From: Sideroxydans lithotrophicus ES-1
Lineage (GTDB): Bacteria > Pseudomonadota > Gammaproteobacteria > Burkholderiales > Gallionellaceae
Assembly: GCF_000025705.1 (NCBI RefSeq)
Contig: NC_013959.1
Location: forward strand, 248,001 to 312,000
Direction of reading: 5' to 3'
Length of the DNA stretch: 64,000 nt
A program made the translations under genes and the position numbers. Below, piece by piece: positions 37,416 to 46,069 of this stretch. Position 1 is the first letter of the stretch; the number at the start of each line of letters is the position of its first letter. A model generated the notes under the pieces. That model made no database searches. It had not been told where the DNA came from and worked only from the letters and a program-made list of their open reading frames with translations.

Positions 37416-38010
37416 GGTTAGTCCTTAGGGAATTGAATGCAAGACGGACATTTTACCCGAAACTTTCCCGTGCATATCAGCCCCTTTCGCTTTGGATGTG
37501 GGCGACAGCCCTGCCTGCATGGCTTGCAAGCGATAACTCTGTCATCAAACCGCTTATCAGAAACCGGTGCATGTCTTGTCGCAAGACTCGTTTTGCAGCA
37601 TGCCATCAATGGATGCCCGGCCTGCTTGCAAGCGCCATTTTTAACCATGTGCACATCAGGGTTTGGTGAATTTAGGCAGAATTACGGTATATAGGCTGAT
37701 ATATAGGTCTTTTGGTGTATGTGAATTCCCCTATATTGGGTATAAGATATAGGCAGTTGTTGGGGGCACGTCCGCACAATGTCACCAAGCGGTGCAAAAA
37801 AGCCGACTAGCATGATTGGCAACGGTAGATTGGATGCGGAATATCAAGATGAAAATTCCCAAATGCGTCCGACAAGCGGGCGCTGAGATCTCTTCTGACA
37901 AAAAGCCGGAGGAGCGCATTCTTGTGTGCTCCGCTTCGAGCAGTACAACGGCCAGCGAATCGAGATAGCTTGCTATGAAAACAACATCAAAGAATCAAGC
38001 AGGGGCAAGT
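37416..38010. other. Long intergenic region between rpe and a sensor kinase
   Basis: No gene can be supported. It holds two copies of the palindrome GCTTGCAAGC (37522-37531 and 37624-37633), and an AT-rich stretch (37686-37765) with several TATAGG units, including copy C of the shared motif (37686-37722: GGTATA, then TATAGGTCTTTTGGTGTAT). A 35-codon frame at 37779-37886 has no recognisable product. The region must carry divergent promoters. Confidence 0.45.
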
Positions 38011-39744
38011 ATGAACAGGTCCGAGATAGAGCAGGACATCTTGATGGGACTTGTTGTTGCGATGATGCTGGGTGCCTTATGGTTCCTCTACAACAAAACT
38101 CAGGCAGTCGATCTGCGCGAGCAGAACGAAGTGCTGAACCTGCTGAACGAAGTAAAGGAGATCGATAGCCGCTGGGATACGGAAGTACAACGCGCGCGCA
38201 TCGATCTTTTCAACCGGGAAATGCCGACGAGCAGTGCCGATTCCGGCGAGAAGGCGCTACGTGACATCACGCATTTTGCTTCGCTGACTTCCAGTCAGGC
38301 TCTCAGGACGGGCCTTCCCATACTCAGGAGCGAGATACAACTCAAATCGGAATTGGTGCAGAAATTCCTGTCCGAAAATCAAACCAACAAGGCGGCATTG
38401 CAAGAGCTGATCAATGCGGCGACAGAGTTAAGCGTTCGATTCAGGGAAAATAAATCTTCGTCTCCAGTCTTGCTGGTGTTGAACCAGCTGGATACGGCGG
38501 CGCCGCAATATTTCCTGCACGGCGGGGAGACTCAGCGGGTCGGTCTGCAGGCAATAATCGCCCAACTGGGTTCGCTGGTTGCAGAAGAGAGTGACCGGGC
38601 CCGGGTCGAGAAGGCGGCGCAGGCCCTGCTGGAACAGGTTCCTGCCGAACTGGATGATTTTGCGCGGCTGGAAAGATTGAGCACGGGGCCGCGGTTGATC
38701 AATCTGACGCTGTCGTTCAATAGCGAACTGGAAGACCTGCTCCAGCAGAAAGAGCGCTACCGGATATATCTGGTCTACTACGCATCGGCCATGTTGATCT
38801 TGCTGATCTATTTCGGGGCCAAAGTGAAAACAGCAAACCAGACCCTGGAACATCGAGTCGAGGAGCGTACTCGCGAATTGTCGGATGCGCTGAAACATCT
38901 CAAGGAATCCGAAACGCAACTGATCCAGTCTGAAAAGATGTCATCGCTGGGCCAGATGGTGGCGGGTGTCGCGCACGAGATCAACACACCGCTGGCATAT
39001 GTGAAGAACAGCCTGGGGCAGGTGTCCGAGCAGTTGCCGGCTATTAGCGAAACACTGGAGCATTGCGACAGACTGCTGGATTTTCTCAGGGCGGGAAACG
39101 ACCCGGAAGGACTGTCTCGCGAGTTTCAACAAGTCACGACTCATATCGGTGCGCTCAAACAGCAGCATGTGATCGAGGAGCTGAGCAAGCTGGTCAAGGA
39201 TGGACTGTTCGGCACCGGACAGGTATCCGAGATCGTCGGCAACCTGAAGAATTTCAGCCGGCTGGATCGCAGCAAGGTCGCCCACACCAATTTGAACGAC
39301 AGCCTGAATAGCACTTTGCTGCTGGCCAAACATCAGCTCAAATCGGTGAACGTGGTCAAGAATTTCGGCGAGATCCCGGAGATCACTTGCGCGCCTTCGC
39401 AGATCAACCAGGTGTTCCTGAATCTCGTGACCAATGCGGTACAGGCCATGCCGGGCGAAAGCGGAACGCTCACCCTGACATCGCGCAAGGATGGCGAAGG
39501 CGTCGCGGTCGACGTGGCGGATGATGGGTCGGGCATCCCTCCGGATGTGATGTCGAGGATATTCGACCCGTTCTTCACGACCAAGGAGATCGGCAAGGGC
39601 ACGGGGCTGGGATTGTCGATCTCATACAAGATCGTCCAGCAGCATGGCGGCAAGATCGGTGTCGAATCAACGCCCAATGTGGGGACGAAGTTCACTGTGT
39701 GGTTGCCGATCACGCCACCCGATGAGTCTCAATTGGAAGGTTAG
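38011..39744 (+). CDS. Sensor histidine kinase with DAHL-type helical sensor
   Basis: 577 aa from 38011; AGGGG lies 6 nt upstream, whereas the in-frame ATG at 37975 has a weak SD. TM helices at about 8-28 and 248-268 flank an all-helical periplasmic region of about 215 residues, similar to DAHL domains. A coiled coil leads to the HisKA motif (AGVAHEINTPLAYVKNS, H near 322) and an ATPase domain (NLVTNAVQAMPGE; GTGLGLSISYKIV). The kinase class resembles those pairing with separate receivers; a kinase-receiver fusion begins 7 bp downstream. Confidence 0.88.
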   Translation: MNRSEIEQDILMGLVVAMMLGALWFLYNKTQAVDLREQNEVLNLLNEVKEIDSRWDTEVQRARIDLFNREMPTSSADSGEKALRDITHFASLTSSQALRTGLPILRSEIQLKSELVQKFLSENQTNKAALQELINAATELSVRFRENKSSSPVLLVLNQLDTAAPQYFLHGGETQRVGLQAIIAQLGSLVAEESDRARVEKAAQALLEQVPAELDDFARLERLSTGPRLINLTLSFNSELEDLLQQKERYRIYLVYYASAMLILLIYFGAKVKTANQTLEHRVEERTRELSDALKHLKESETQLIQSEKMSSLGQMVAGVAHEINTPLAYVKNSLGQVSEQLPAISETLEHCDRLLDFLRAGNDPEGLSREFQQVTTHIGALKQQHVIEELSKLVKDGLFGTGQVSEIVGNLKNFSRLDRSKVAHTNLNDSLNSTLLLAKHQLKSVNVVKNFGEIPEITCAPSQINQVFLNLVTNAVQAMPGESGTLTLTSRKDGEGVAVDVADDGSGIPPDVMSRIFDPFFTTKEIGKGTGLGLSISYKIVQQHGGKIGVESTPNVGTKFTVWLPITPPDESQLEG

Positions 39745-39751
39745 TCTGCAC

Positions 39752-41632
39752 ATGAGCGATCCAGTGAAGCAAATCGGCAAATACCATATCCAGGGAGAAC
39801 TCGGCAGCGGGGGCATGGGTGTCGTCTACAAGGGATGGGATCCCACCATCAATCGCGCCGTGGCGATCAAAGGCGTAAACAAGAATCTCCTGCCGGAAGG
39901 CGACCGCGAAAGCGTACTGAGCCGGTTTCGTCAGGAGGCCCAAGCCGTGGGCCGGCTGGTGCATCCGCGTATCGTGCAGATCTATGACTATATTGAAGAT
40001 GAGCATGCGGCTTATATCATCATGGAGCTGGTCAATGGCAAGACGCTGGCACATCACCTGGCGAGCAAGGAGAACTTCGGTCTGCAGGAGATAGCCCAGA
40101 TCGTCACGCAGACGCTGGACGGGATAGGCTATGCCCATTCTCAGGGCGTCATCCATCGCGACATGAAATCGGCGAACATCATGATCAACAGCGACGGGCG
40201 CATCAAGATCAATGACTTCGGCATTGCGCACATCGATTCGTCCGAACTGACCAGGGCCGGCGAGCTGGTCGGAACTCCATCGTACATGTCGCCCGAACAG
40301 TTCACCGGCATCAAGATCAACGGGACTTCGGACCTGTACTCGATCGGGGTCATCGCATATGAACTGTTGACCGGCAAGAAACCTTTTTCGGGGAGTGTTG
40401 CAGCCATCATGCAGCAGGTGGTCAATGTGATGCCGGAAAAGCCATCGGCACTGAATCCCAATCTCTCGCCCGAGGTCGACGAGGTACTGGCCAAGGCCAT
40501 GGCAAAGAAACAATCCGATCGCTACCAGACGGCAAGCGAATTTGCCGAGGCATTCAAGAAGGCGATCCGCGCTTCGCTTAATATAGATGAGCCCCAGCCT
40601 GACGTTGGTTTTCCGGATGCGGCAAAACTGTTTGACGCTGCACGCGGTTTGAAGAGCACTGCAGTCGGCGGCAGCAATGCAAGCTTGCCGGAAGAGTTGT
40701 ACGGGGACAGCCCGATCAGTCTTAATCCCGGCCTTAAAAAGGCGAACCTGTTGATCGTTGACGATGAGGAGCGCATTCTTACCGCGCTGAAATCCTTGTT
40801 CCGGCAGCGTTACCATGTATTCACGACCACCGATGGCAACAAGGCTCTCGATTTCATCACCCGCTATCCCATGCACGTCATCATCAGCGACCAGCGCATG
40901 CCGATCATGCTGGGGGTGGAGTTGCTGCGCCGATCCCGCGAGATCTCGCCGAACAGCGTGCGCATCTTGCTGACAGGCTATTCCGACCTGGCCTCCATCG
41001 TGGGCTCGATCAACGACGGGGAAGTGTATCGATTCATCAACAAGCCATGGGACAACCAGTCCTTGCAGACGATCGTGGGCGAGGCAGCCACGATCGCGCT
41101 TGAACTGGCCAATACCAAATCGGCGCCGGTGGACCTGCCCCAAAGGATGAAAGCAGGAGTGCTGGTCATCGACAAGGACGAAGAGGTCTTCCGCGTCGTC
41201 AGGGAGATCGTCGGCAGGCTATGTCCGGTCGTCTATGCCGAAGGTATCGACGCAGCACTGACCATGTTGAAAAAACACGAGATCGCAGTGGTCATAGCGG
41301 ACATCGAATCGGGTCAGGATCAGTTGACCTCCATGCTCAAGCTGCTGAAACAGGAATACCCGCAGATACTTTCCATCGTTGCGACCAAAGCCAAGGATGC
41401 AGAGTTGGTGATCGAGCTCATTAACCAGGCCCAGGTGTTCCGGATACTCCACAAGCCGATCAATGTCGGGACCCTGAAGGGGCAAGTGCATGCCGCATTG
41501 CAACGCTATCTGACCTATGAACAGGCGCCGGAACTGATGCGGGCGCACAAGGTCGAGACCGAAGAGACCTTCCGCGCTTCCAGCACCGCCATCAACATCC
41601 TGAGAAAACTGGGGTGGCTGCACGGGCATTAG
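39752..41632 (+). CDS. Ser/Thr protein kinase fused to two receiver domains
   Basis: 626 aa, no TM segment. Residues 10-275 form a Hanks-type kinase: GSGGMGVVYKG loop, K40, HRD at 135-137, DFG at 155-157, GTPSYMSPEQ. Residues about 330-450 are a receiver (LLIVDDEERIL, IISDQRMP) of the type found in RpfG-like proteins, and about 468-590 a second, divergent receiver (VLVIDKDEEVF, VVIADIESG) that keeps an Asp at the usual place. The start may instead be 39722. With the histidine kinase 7 bp upstream it suggests a His-Asp signal feeding a Ser/Thr kinase. Confidence 0.85.
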   Translation: MSDPVKQIGKYHIQGELGSGGMGVVYKGWDPTINRAVAIKGVNKNLLPEGDRESVLSRFRQEAQAVGRLVHPRIVQIYDYIEDEHAAYIIMELVNGKTLAHHLASKENFGLQEIAQIVTQTLDGIGYAHSQGVIHRDMKSANIMINSDGRIKINDFGIAHIDSSELTRAGELVGTPSYMSPEQFTGIKINGTSDLYSIGVIAYELLTGKKPFSGSVAAIMQQVVNVMPEKPSALNPNLSPEVDEVLAKAMAKKQSDRYQTASEFAEAFKKAIRASLNIDEPQPDVGFPDAAKLFDAARGLKSTAVGGSNASLPEELYGDSPISLNPGLKKANLLIVDDEERILTALKSLFRQRYHVFTTTDGNKALDFITRYPMHVIISDQRMPIMLGVELLRRSREISPNSVRILLTGYSDLASIVGSINDGEVYRFINKPWDNQSLQTIVGEAATIALELANTKSAPVDLPQRMKAGVLVIDKDEEVFRVVREIVGRLCPVVYAEGIDAALTMLKKHEIAVVIADIESGQDQLTSMLKLLKQEYPQILSIVATKAKDAELVIELINQAQVFRILHKPINVGTLKGQVHAALQRYLTYEQAPELMRAHKVETEETFRASSTAINILRKLGWLHGH

Positions 41633-41708
41633 AAGCGTGAAACGCGTAATTCCTGCGGCATGCAAAACGTCGCTTGTCATACTTCTCAAAATACGGTGAA
41701 ATGCGGTG

Positions 41709-42092
41709 ATGGAAGACTCCTCACACTATCGCATCCAGGTCTCGGTACAAGTACGCTACCTCGCTGACCAGTCCGACGAAGCCGATAACCGCCACGTATT
41801 CGCCTACACCATCACCCTTACCAATGAAGGCGAACAGGCGGTGCAGCTGCTGAGCCGTCACTGGATCATCAACGATGCGAACGATCACGTGCAGGAAGTC
41901 AAAGGCAAAGGTGTGGTGGGTGAACAGCCGGTCATCAAGCCGGGCCAGAGTTTTGAATACACCAGCGGTACAGTGCTGGCGACGCAGGTGGGCACCATGT
42001 CAGGCAGCTACCTGATGCAAGTCGTGGATGGCGGAGAATTCACCGTGCCCATCCCTCAATTCGTGCTGAGCGTTCCGCGCGTACTCCATTAA
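41709..42092 (+). CDS. apaG: ApaG family protein
   Basis: 127 aa, the standard length. Fibronectin III-like beta sandwich with the signatures FAYTITLTNEG, LLSRHWIIND, GKGVVGEQPVIKPGQSFEY and GSYLMQV. The start is the ATG at 41709 rather than the adjacent GTG at 41706. Linked in enterobacteria to Co2+ resistance and Mg2+ efflux; its biochemical function is not settled. mltA follows after 3 bp. Confidence 0.94.
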   Translation: MEDSSHYRIQVSVQVRYLADQSDEADNRHVFAYTITLTNEGEQAVQLLSRHWIINDANDHVQEVKGKGVVGEQPVIKPGQSFEYTSGTVLATQVGTMSGSYLMQVVDGGEFTVPIPQFVLSVPRVLH

Positions 42093-42095
42093 GCA

Positions 42096-43271
42096 ATGAA
42101 AGTGACAATGATCAGGAGCAAGTCGATCTGGCTGATATTGGCATTGAGCGTTTGGCTCGCGGCCTGTCAGACACCGCCACCGCCAATAGAAGTCAAGATT
42201 CCAGTCGGCAAACCATCGCCCGATTTCATGGTCAGCAAATGGGCAATGCTGCCGGACTGGACCATGCAAGACCTGGCTGCCTCATGGCCGGCGATGCAGC
42301 AAAGCTGCCGTGCGCTCAAATTCAAGCCGGTCTGGCTCCCCATATGTGCGGCAGCAACCAAGGTAGGCGCCGATGATGTCGCTGCGCAGCGTTCCTTCTA
42401 CGAGACCTGGTTCACACCCTACCAGGTGTTCAATCCGGACGGTACCGACACCGGGCTCATCACCGGTTATTACGAACCGTTGCTGAAAGGCAGCCGCACG
42501 CGCAGCAAGCGTTTCGCCTATCCCATCTATTCACCGCCGGATGACATGCTCGAAGTCGATATGGGCGATCTTTATCCGCAGTTCAGGGGGCAGCGTGTGC
42601 GCGGCCGCCTGGAAGGCAAGCGCGTCGTGCCCTATTTCAACCGGGCCGAGATCGATGCAGGTCTCGATCCGGCGCTGAAAGGACATGAACTGTTCTGGGT
42701 GGAAAACCCGGTCGAACTGTTCTTCCTGCAGATACAGGGTTCCGGTCGCATCGAACTGGAAGACGGCACCCGCGTAATGATCGGCTATGCCGACCAGAAT
42801 GGACACGGCTATGCCTCGATCGGCAAAAAGCTTATCGAGATGGGGGAGTTGAAGCCGGAAGAAGCATCCATGCAAGGCATCAAGAACTGGGCGGAAAAGA
42901 ATCCTGAACGGTTGTTCGTGCTGCTGGGGCAGAATCCAAGCTACGTCTTCTTCCGTGTGTTGCCGGACTCCATTTCTGCGCCGCTGGGGGCATTGGGCGT
43001 GCCGCTCACCAACGAATACAGCATTGCCGTCGACCAGCGCACCATTCCGCTCGGTGTGCCAGTGTTTCTTGCCACAACACAACCGAACAGCACTGAGCCG
43101 CTCAACCGACTGGTGTTTGCACAGGATACGGGCGGAGCGATCAAGGGGGCGGTACGGGCGGATTTCTTCTGGGGATTCGGCGACTATGCCGCAGTGCGGG
43201 CCGGGAGCATGAAACAATCCGGGAAGATGTGGGTGCTGTTTCCCCGCGGCGGAGAACCGGTGTTGAATTAG
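42096..43271 (+). CDS. mltA: Membrane-bound lytic murein transglycosylase A
   Basis: 391 aa lipoprotein (signal peptide ending LAAC). It cleaves the glycan strand of peptidoglycan to 1,6-anhydromuropeptides. The MltA barrel (VTGYYEP-like ITGYYEPLLKG; ELFFLQIQGSGRIEL) and the C-terminal 3D domain with DTGGAIKGAVRADFFWG (catalytic aspartate) are intact. Outer-membrane anchored, facing the periplasm. Confidence 0.95.
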   Translation: MKVTMIRSKSIWLILALSVWLAACQTPPPPIEVKIPVGKPSPDFMVSKWAMLPDWTMQDLAASWPAMQQSCRALKFKPVWLPICAAATKVGADDVAAQRSFYETWFTPYQVFNPDGTDTGLITGYYEPLLKGSRTRSKRFAYPIYSPPDDMLEVDMGDLYPQFRGQRVRGRLEGKRVVPYFNRAEIDAGLDPALKGHELFWVENPVELFFLQIQGSGRIELEDGTRVMIGYADQNGHGYASIGKKLIEMGELKPEEASMQGIKNWAEKNPERLFVLLGQNPSYVFFRVLPDSISAPLGALGVPLTNEYSIAVDQRTIPLGVPVFLATTQPNSTEPLNRLVFAQDTGGAIKGAVRADFFWGFGDYAAVRAGSMKQSGKMWVLFPRGGEPVLN

Positions 43272-43364
43272 ATTGGCAATCGTTTTTTGCAGCACTAGCA
43301 TAGCGGCTGGATTCGACACTGTTGCACAAGCATTCAACCATTTCATCGATATTGGAGAACAAGC

Positions 43365-43787
43365 ATGTATGACACCTTCAAACCCCAACAGCCCATGGGC
43401 CTGATGGACTTTGTCCGTTCCGCCAAAGCCTGCATCAAGGAGATCACCCCGAAAGAGCTTCTCGACAAACTCAATAGCAAGGAAGATCTGCTGTTGATCG
43501 ACGTGCGCGAGCATGGCGAATATGAGAACGGCCACATCAAGGGTGCCCACCTGGTGCCGCGCGGCATTCTCGAAGCGGCCGCCGATCCGGCTTATCCCAA
43601 GCACCTGCCCGAATTGACGGCTGCACGCGACCGCCAGGTCGTGGTGTATTGCGCGACCAGCGGGCGCTCGGCCATGGCGGCTGCCGTGCTGCAGATGATG
43701 GGTTTCAAGAATGTGCTGAATATGGCGGGCGGCTATACCAAGTGGGTGGCCGATGGCATGCCGGAGATCCACGAAGCGACGTTCTGA
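43365..43787 (+). CDS. Single-domain rhodanese-like protein
   Basis: 140 aa. A helical head of about 35 residues precedes a rhodanese domain with active-site cysteine in VVVYCATSGRSAMAA and the CH2-like LLIDVREHGEYENGHIKGA. It probably carries persulphide sulphur in the cytoplasm; no signal peptide. SD GGAG is 8 nt upstream. It ends at a strong terminator. Confidence 0.9.
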   Translation: MYDTFKPQQPMGLMDFVRSAKACIKEITPKELLDKLNSKEDLLLIDVREHGEYENGHIKGAHLVPRGILEAAADPAYPKHLPELTAARDRQVVVYCATSGRSAMAAAVLQMMGFKNVLNMAGGYTKWVADGMPEIHEATF

Positions 43788-43810
43788 TTCTCGTTTCGCT
43801 TGTGTTGGCA

Positions 43811-43848
43811 GGGCGCAATATCCGAAGGGTATTGCGCCCCTGTTTTTT
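43811..43848 (+). terminator. Rho-independent terminator after the rhodanese gene
   Basis: GGGCGCAATA (43811-43820) and TATTGCGCCC (43830-43839), 9-nt loop, followed by CTGTTTTTT. Confidence 0.92.
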
Positions 43849-43860
43849 GGTGGGCATCCT

Positions 43861-43953
43861 CGGCCGTTCGTCCTGAGCTTGCCAAAGGATAGGTGCAGCC
43901 CGCTGGTTTTGATTGCGGCCGTTCATGGTTCGACAAGCTCACCACGAACGGCC
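43861..43953. repeat. Dispersed repeat pair in opposite orientation
   Basis: CGTTCGTCCTGAGCTTGCCA (43865 on) is the same family as 30747-30770. At 43917-43953 an inverted copy forms a palindrome with arms GGCCGTTC and GAACGGCC around a TCGACAAGCTC core. The pair lies between convergent genes, a usual place for REP/BIME-like elements. Confidence 0.75.
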
Positions 43954-43973
43954 TTGGCCGTGGGCCAGTAACT

Positions 43974-45119
43974 TCAAATATTTTTCAACGACGCCGGCTT
44001 TCCAAACAACCATCCCTGCCCATAGTCGCAGCCCAGTTCCAGCAGGGCGAGGCGTTCATCTTCGCTCTCGATGCCCTCTGCGACCACGTCCATCTTGAGC
44101 GAGTGCGCCAATTCGATCGAGGCCTGCACGATCTTTGCGCTGTGCGGTGAAGTAAGCATCTGGCTGACGAAGGCGCGGTCTATCTTCATGGTTCCGATGG
44201 GATAGCGGTGCAGCGCATCGAGACCGGAATGGCCGGTGCCGAAGTCGTCCAGCGCGAGGGTGCTGCCTGCCTCGATGAGCTTGCTGAGCAGCTGCAGCGC
44301 GAGGTCGGGGTTGTTGATGATGACGGTCTCGGTCAGTTCCAGTTTGAGTTCCCGTGGCGGCATCTGAAGATCGCTGACGATGGTCTTGACCTCGCCAACG
44401 AATCCGTCGCCGGTGAGTTGCGACGGCGACAGGTTGACGCTGACGAAGGGTTTATGATGGTTGATGCGAGTGCGCAGAACCGGCCAATCGAGACACGCGC
44501 GCTGCAAGGTCCAGAGGCCGATTTCCCTTATCTGTCCGGTCTGCTCCGCTACCCACAAAAAGTCCATCGGCGAGACCATGCCTTCGACCGGATGATGCCA
44601 GCGTATCAAAGCCTCGAATCCGGCCAGGCGCCCGCTGGAGAGGTCGCAGATGGGCTGGTAGAACATCTCGAACTGTTCTTCCCGCAACGCCTCGGCGATG
44701 TCGTGAGCCAAACGCAGTTGCTGCGTGGCGACGCCGCGCGTCGTGTCGCGCCTGAAGATGGTGGATTGCGAAGGATCGAACGCTGGCTGGCTGCGCGTGG
44801 AGCGGTAGCGTTCAAGAATGGTCAGCAGCAAATGGCGCACCACCGGATCGGTCTTCTCCAGCAGTTCCTTCACCAGCTGGCGCGGGATGGGGATGAGTAC
44901 TGTGCTTTCGAGGGCACGCACCGTGGCGGTGCGCGGCTGCTGGTCGATCAACGCGATCTCGCCGAACAGTTCGCCTCTGCCGATGCACGATTGCTGCGTG
45001 CTGCTGACGCTGACTTCGACACTGCCTTCCTCGATGAGATACGCGCTGTCCCCGGAATCGCCTTCCCTGAAAATGATCTCCCCGGCAGGATAGATCTCCC
45101 GATGCAGGTTCTTTAGCAC
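43974..45119 (-). CDS. Cyclic-nucleotide-binding domain fused to EAL phosphodiesterase
   Basis: 381 aa, soluble. Residues about 1-110 form a cNMP-binding beta roll (GELFGEIALIDQQPRTATVRA, the phosphate-binding cassette). A linker leads to an EAL domain (about 135-378) with FEALIRW, LTETVIINN and DDFGTGHSG, so the c-di-GMP phosphodiesterase residues appear retained. It could link cAMP made by the CHASE2 cyclase at 435 to c-di-GMP turnover, though the ligand may be another nucleotide. Start at 45119, close to 16 bp after the next upstream minus-strand gene. Confidence 0.9.
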   Translation of the reverse strand: MLKNLHREIYPAGEIIFREGDSGDSAYLIEEGSVEVSVSSTQQSCIGRGELFGEIALIDQQPRTATVRALESTVLIPIPRQLVKELLEKTDPVVRHLLLTILERYRSTRSQPAFDPSQSTIFRRDTTRGVATQQLRLAHDIAEALREEQFEMFYQPICDLSSGRLAGFEALIRWHHPVEGMVSPMDFLWVAEQTGQIREIGLWTLQRACLDWPVLRTRINHHKPFVSVNLSPSQLTGDGFVGEVKTIVSDLQMPPRELKLELTETVIINNPDLALQLLSKLIEAGSTLALDDFGTGHSGLDALHRYPIGTMKIDRAFVSQMLTSPHSAKIVQASIELAHSLKMDVVAEGIESEDERLALLELGCDYGQGWLFGKPASLKNI

Positions 45120-45136
45120 ATTGCCCCCTTGAGTGT

Positions 45137-45475
45137 TCAGTTTATACCCTCAGGCCGCCAGCCACTTGCGACCTTGTTTGCCCAGTCGTTCTCAAAAGCG
45201 TTTTCCTGCAACTGTATCCTGTTCTTGCATTCGAGTGCATGCAGTGCAGTTGTCGGATGCATGCAATCGCTGGGCAGGTGTGCTTGTGCCATCCAATGTT
45301 GCCAGGCCCGATCTTTCGCACTTTGCCAGATGACGGCACGCTGTGCGGCGAAATGCTTCTCTAAGGGAGCGGCCACCTTGTCATATTGCGCAGCAAACAA
45401 ATCCGGCCTGGTTACCCATGTGATCAGTCCGAGCATCACGGCAAACATCAAAGTAACCAGGAACAGGTATCGCAT
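45137..45475 (-). CDS. Short membrane-anchored protein of unknown function
   Basis: 112 aa (114 if started at 45481). AGGAGG lies 9 nt before 45475 and only 3 nt before 45481, so the second ATG is preferred. An N-terminal TM helix (LFLVTLMFAVMLGLITWV) is followed by a charged helical domain with two cysteines (DCMHPTTALHALEC). I recognise no family. It is 17 bp upstream of the cNMP-EAL gene and preceded by copy D of the shared motif, so the two may be one operon. Confidence 0.65.
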   Translation of the reverse strand: MRYLFLVTLMFAVMLGLITWVTRPDLFAAQYDKVAAPLEKHFAAQRAVIWQSAKDRAWQHWMAQAHLPSDCMHPTTALHALECKNRIQLQENAFENDWANKVASGWRPEGIN

Positions 45476-45550
45476 TTGCATATCCTCCTGTTGGTGCGCG
45501 ACCTGATTGGTTCGTGCGGATGGAGGGACACTAAATTAGTTGCCTGGCCC

Positions 45551-45577
45551 GGTCAATATGCCAAACGGCCTATAACC
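45551..45577 (-). promoter_or_regulatory. Shared intergenic motif, copy D
   Basis: On the minus strand, TTATAGGCCGTTTGGCATAT. It shares the 13-mer CCGTTTGGCATAT with copy A. It is about 75 bp upstream of the gene starting at 45475. Confidence 0.4.
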
Positions 45578-45594
45578 AACCACTTGGCAACCGT

Positions 45595-46050
45595 TTACTG
45601 CTTCCTGGAATCGATCACGAGTGCGATGCCAAGCAGGCTCTGGATCAGGAAAAGAATACCGGAGATGCCGTGCCAGGTCCGGAATTGGGAGGCGAAAGCG
45701 CTCTGCATCACATCCAGCGGCAATGCCTGCTGCTTAAGGTCGGCAAGGATGGGCTGCAGGACGAATTGCCCGACGAGGACGAGCGACAGCATCACGGCAG
45801 TGATGCGAAAGAGGCGGCGACGTATCGCCGTGCGCCCGAATTGCTGCACCTGGTAGACGAGCAGATAGAGCGCACAGGCGATGCCGATGTAGGCCAGCAG
45901 GGTGAACAGATGTCCGGCCACGATGCCCGCAAGCTGCCGGTCCGGCAGTAACTTGAACAGGGTGGGCACGACCACATAGCCGAGCATCCACATGCCGCCT
46001 ACCCATAAGGCGACGCTCAGCGCGGCGAGGTGTCGGGGCAGGTTGTGCAC
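45595..46050 (-). CDS. DUF4149/CopD-like four-helix membrane protein
   Basis: 151 aa with four TM helices and an N-terminal LWVGGMWMLGYVVVPTLF, typical of DUF4149 proteins; histidines at positions 2, 7, 47 and near 127 (TWHGISG) could bind metal or heme, but this is not established. Nineteen bp after dsbC on the same strand. Function unknown. Confidence 0.8.
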   Translation of the reverse strand: MHNLPRHLAALSVALWVGGMWMLGYVVVPTLFKLLPDRQLAGIVAGHLFTLLAYIGIACALYLLVYQVQQFGRTAIRRRLFRITAVMLSLVLVGQFVLQPILADLKQQALPLDVMQSAFASQFRTWHGISGILFLIQSLLGIALVIDSRKQ

Positions 46051-46069
46051 GGCTGATCGTCGCTTCGGC

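Noticed and set aside
37437-37694. 85-codon plus and 78-codon minus frames in the rpe upstream gap
   Set aside because: Cys-rich unnatural composition on both strands, no SD, and overlapping each other.
37779-37886. 35-codon frame starting MSPSGAKKPTSM
   Set aside because: Weak SD, no known family, sits in a regulatory-looking gap; kept only as a remark.
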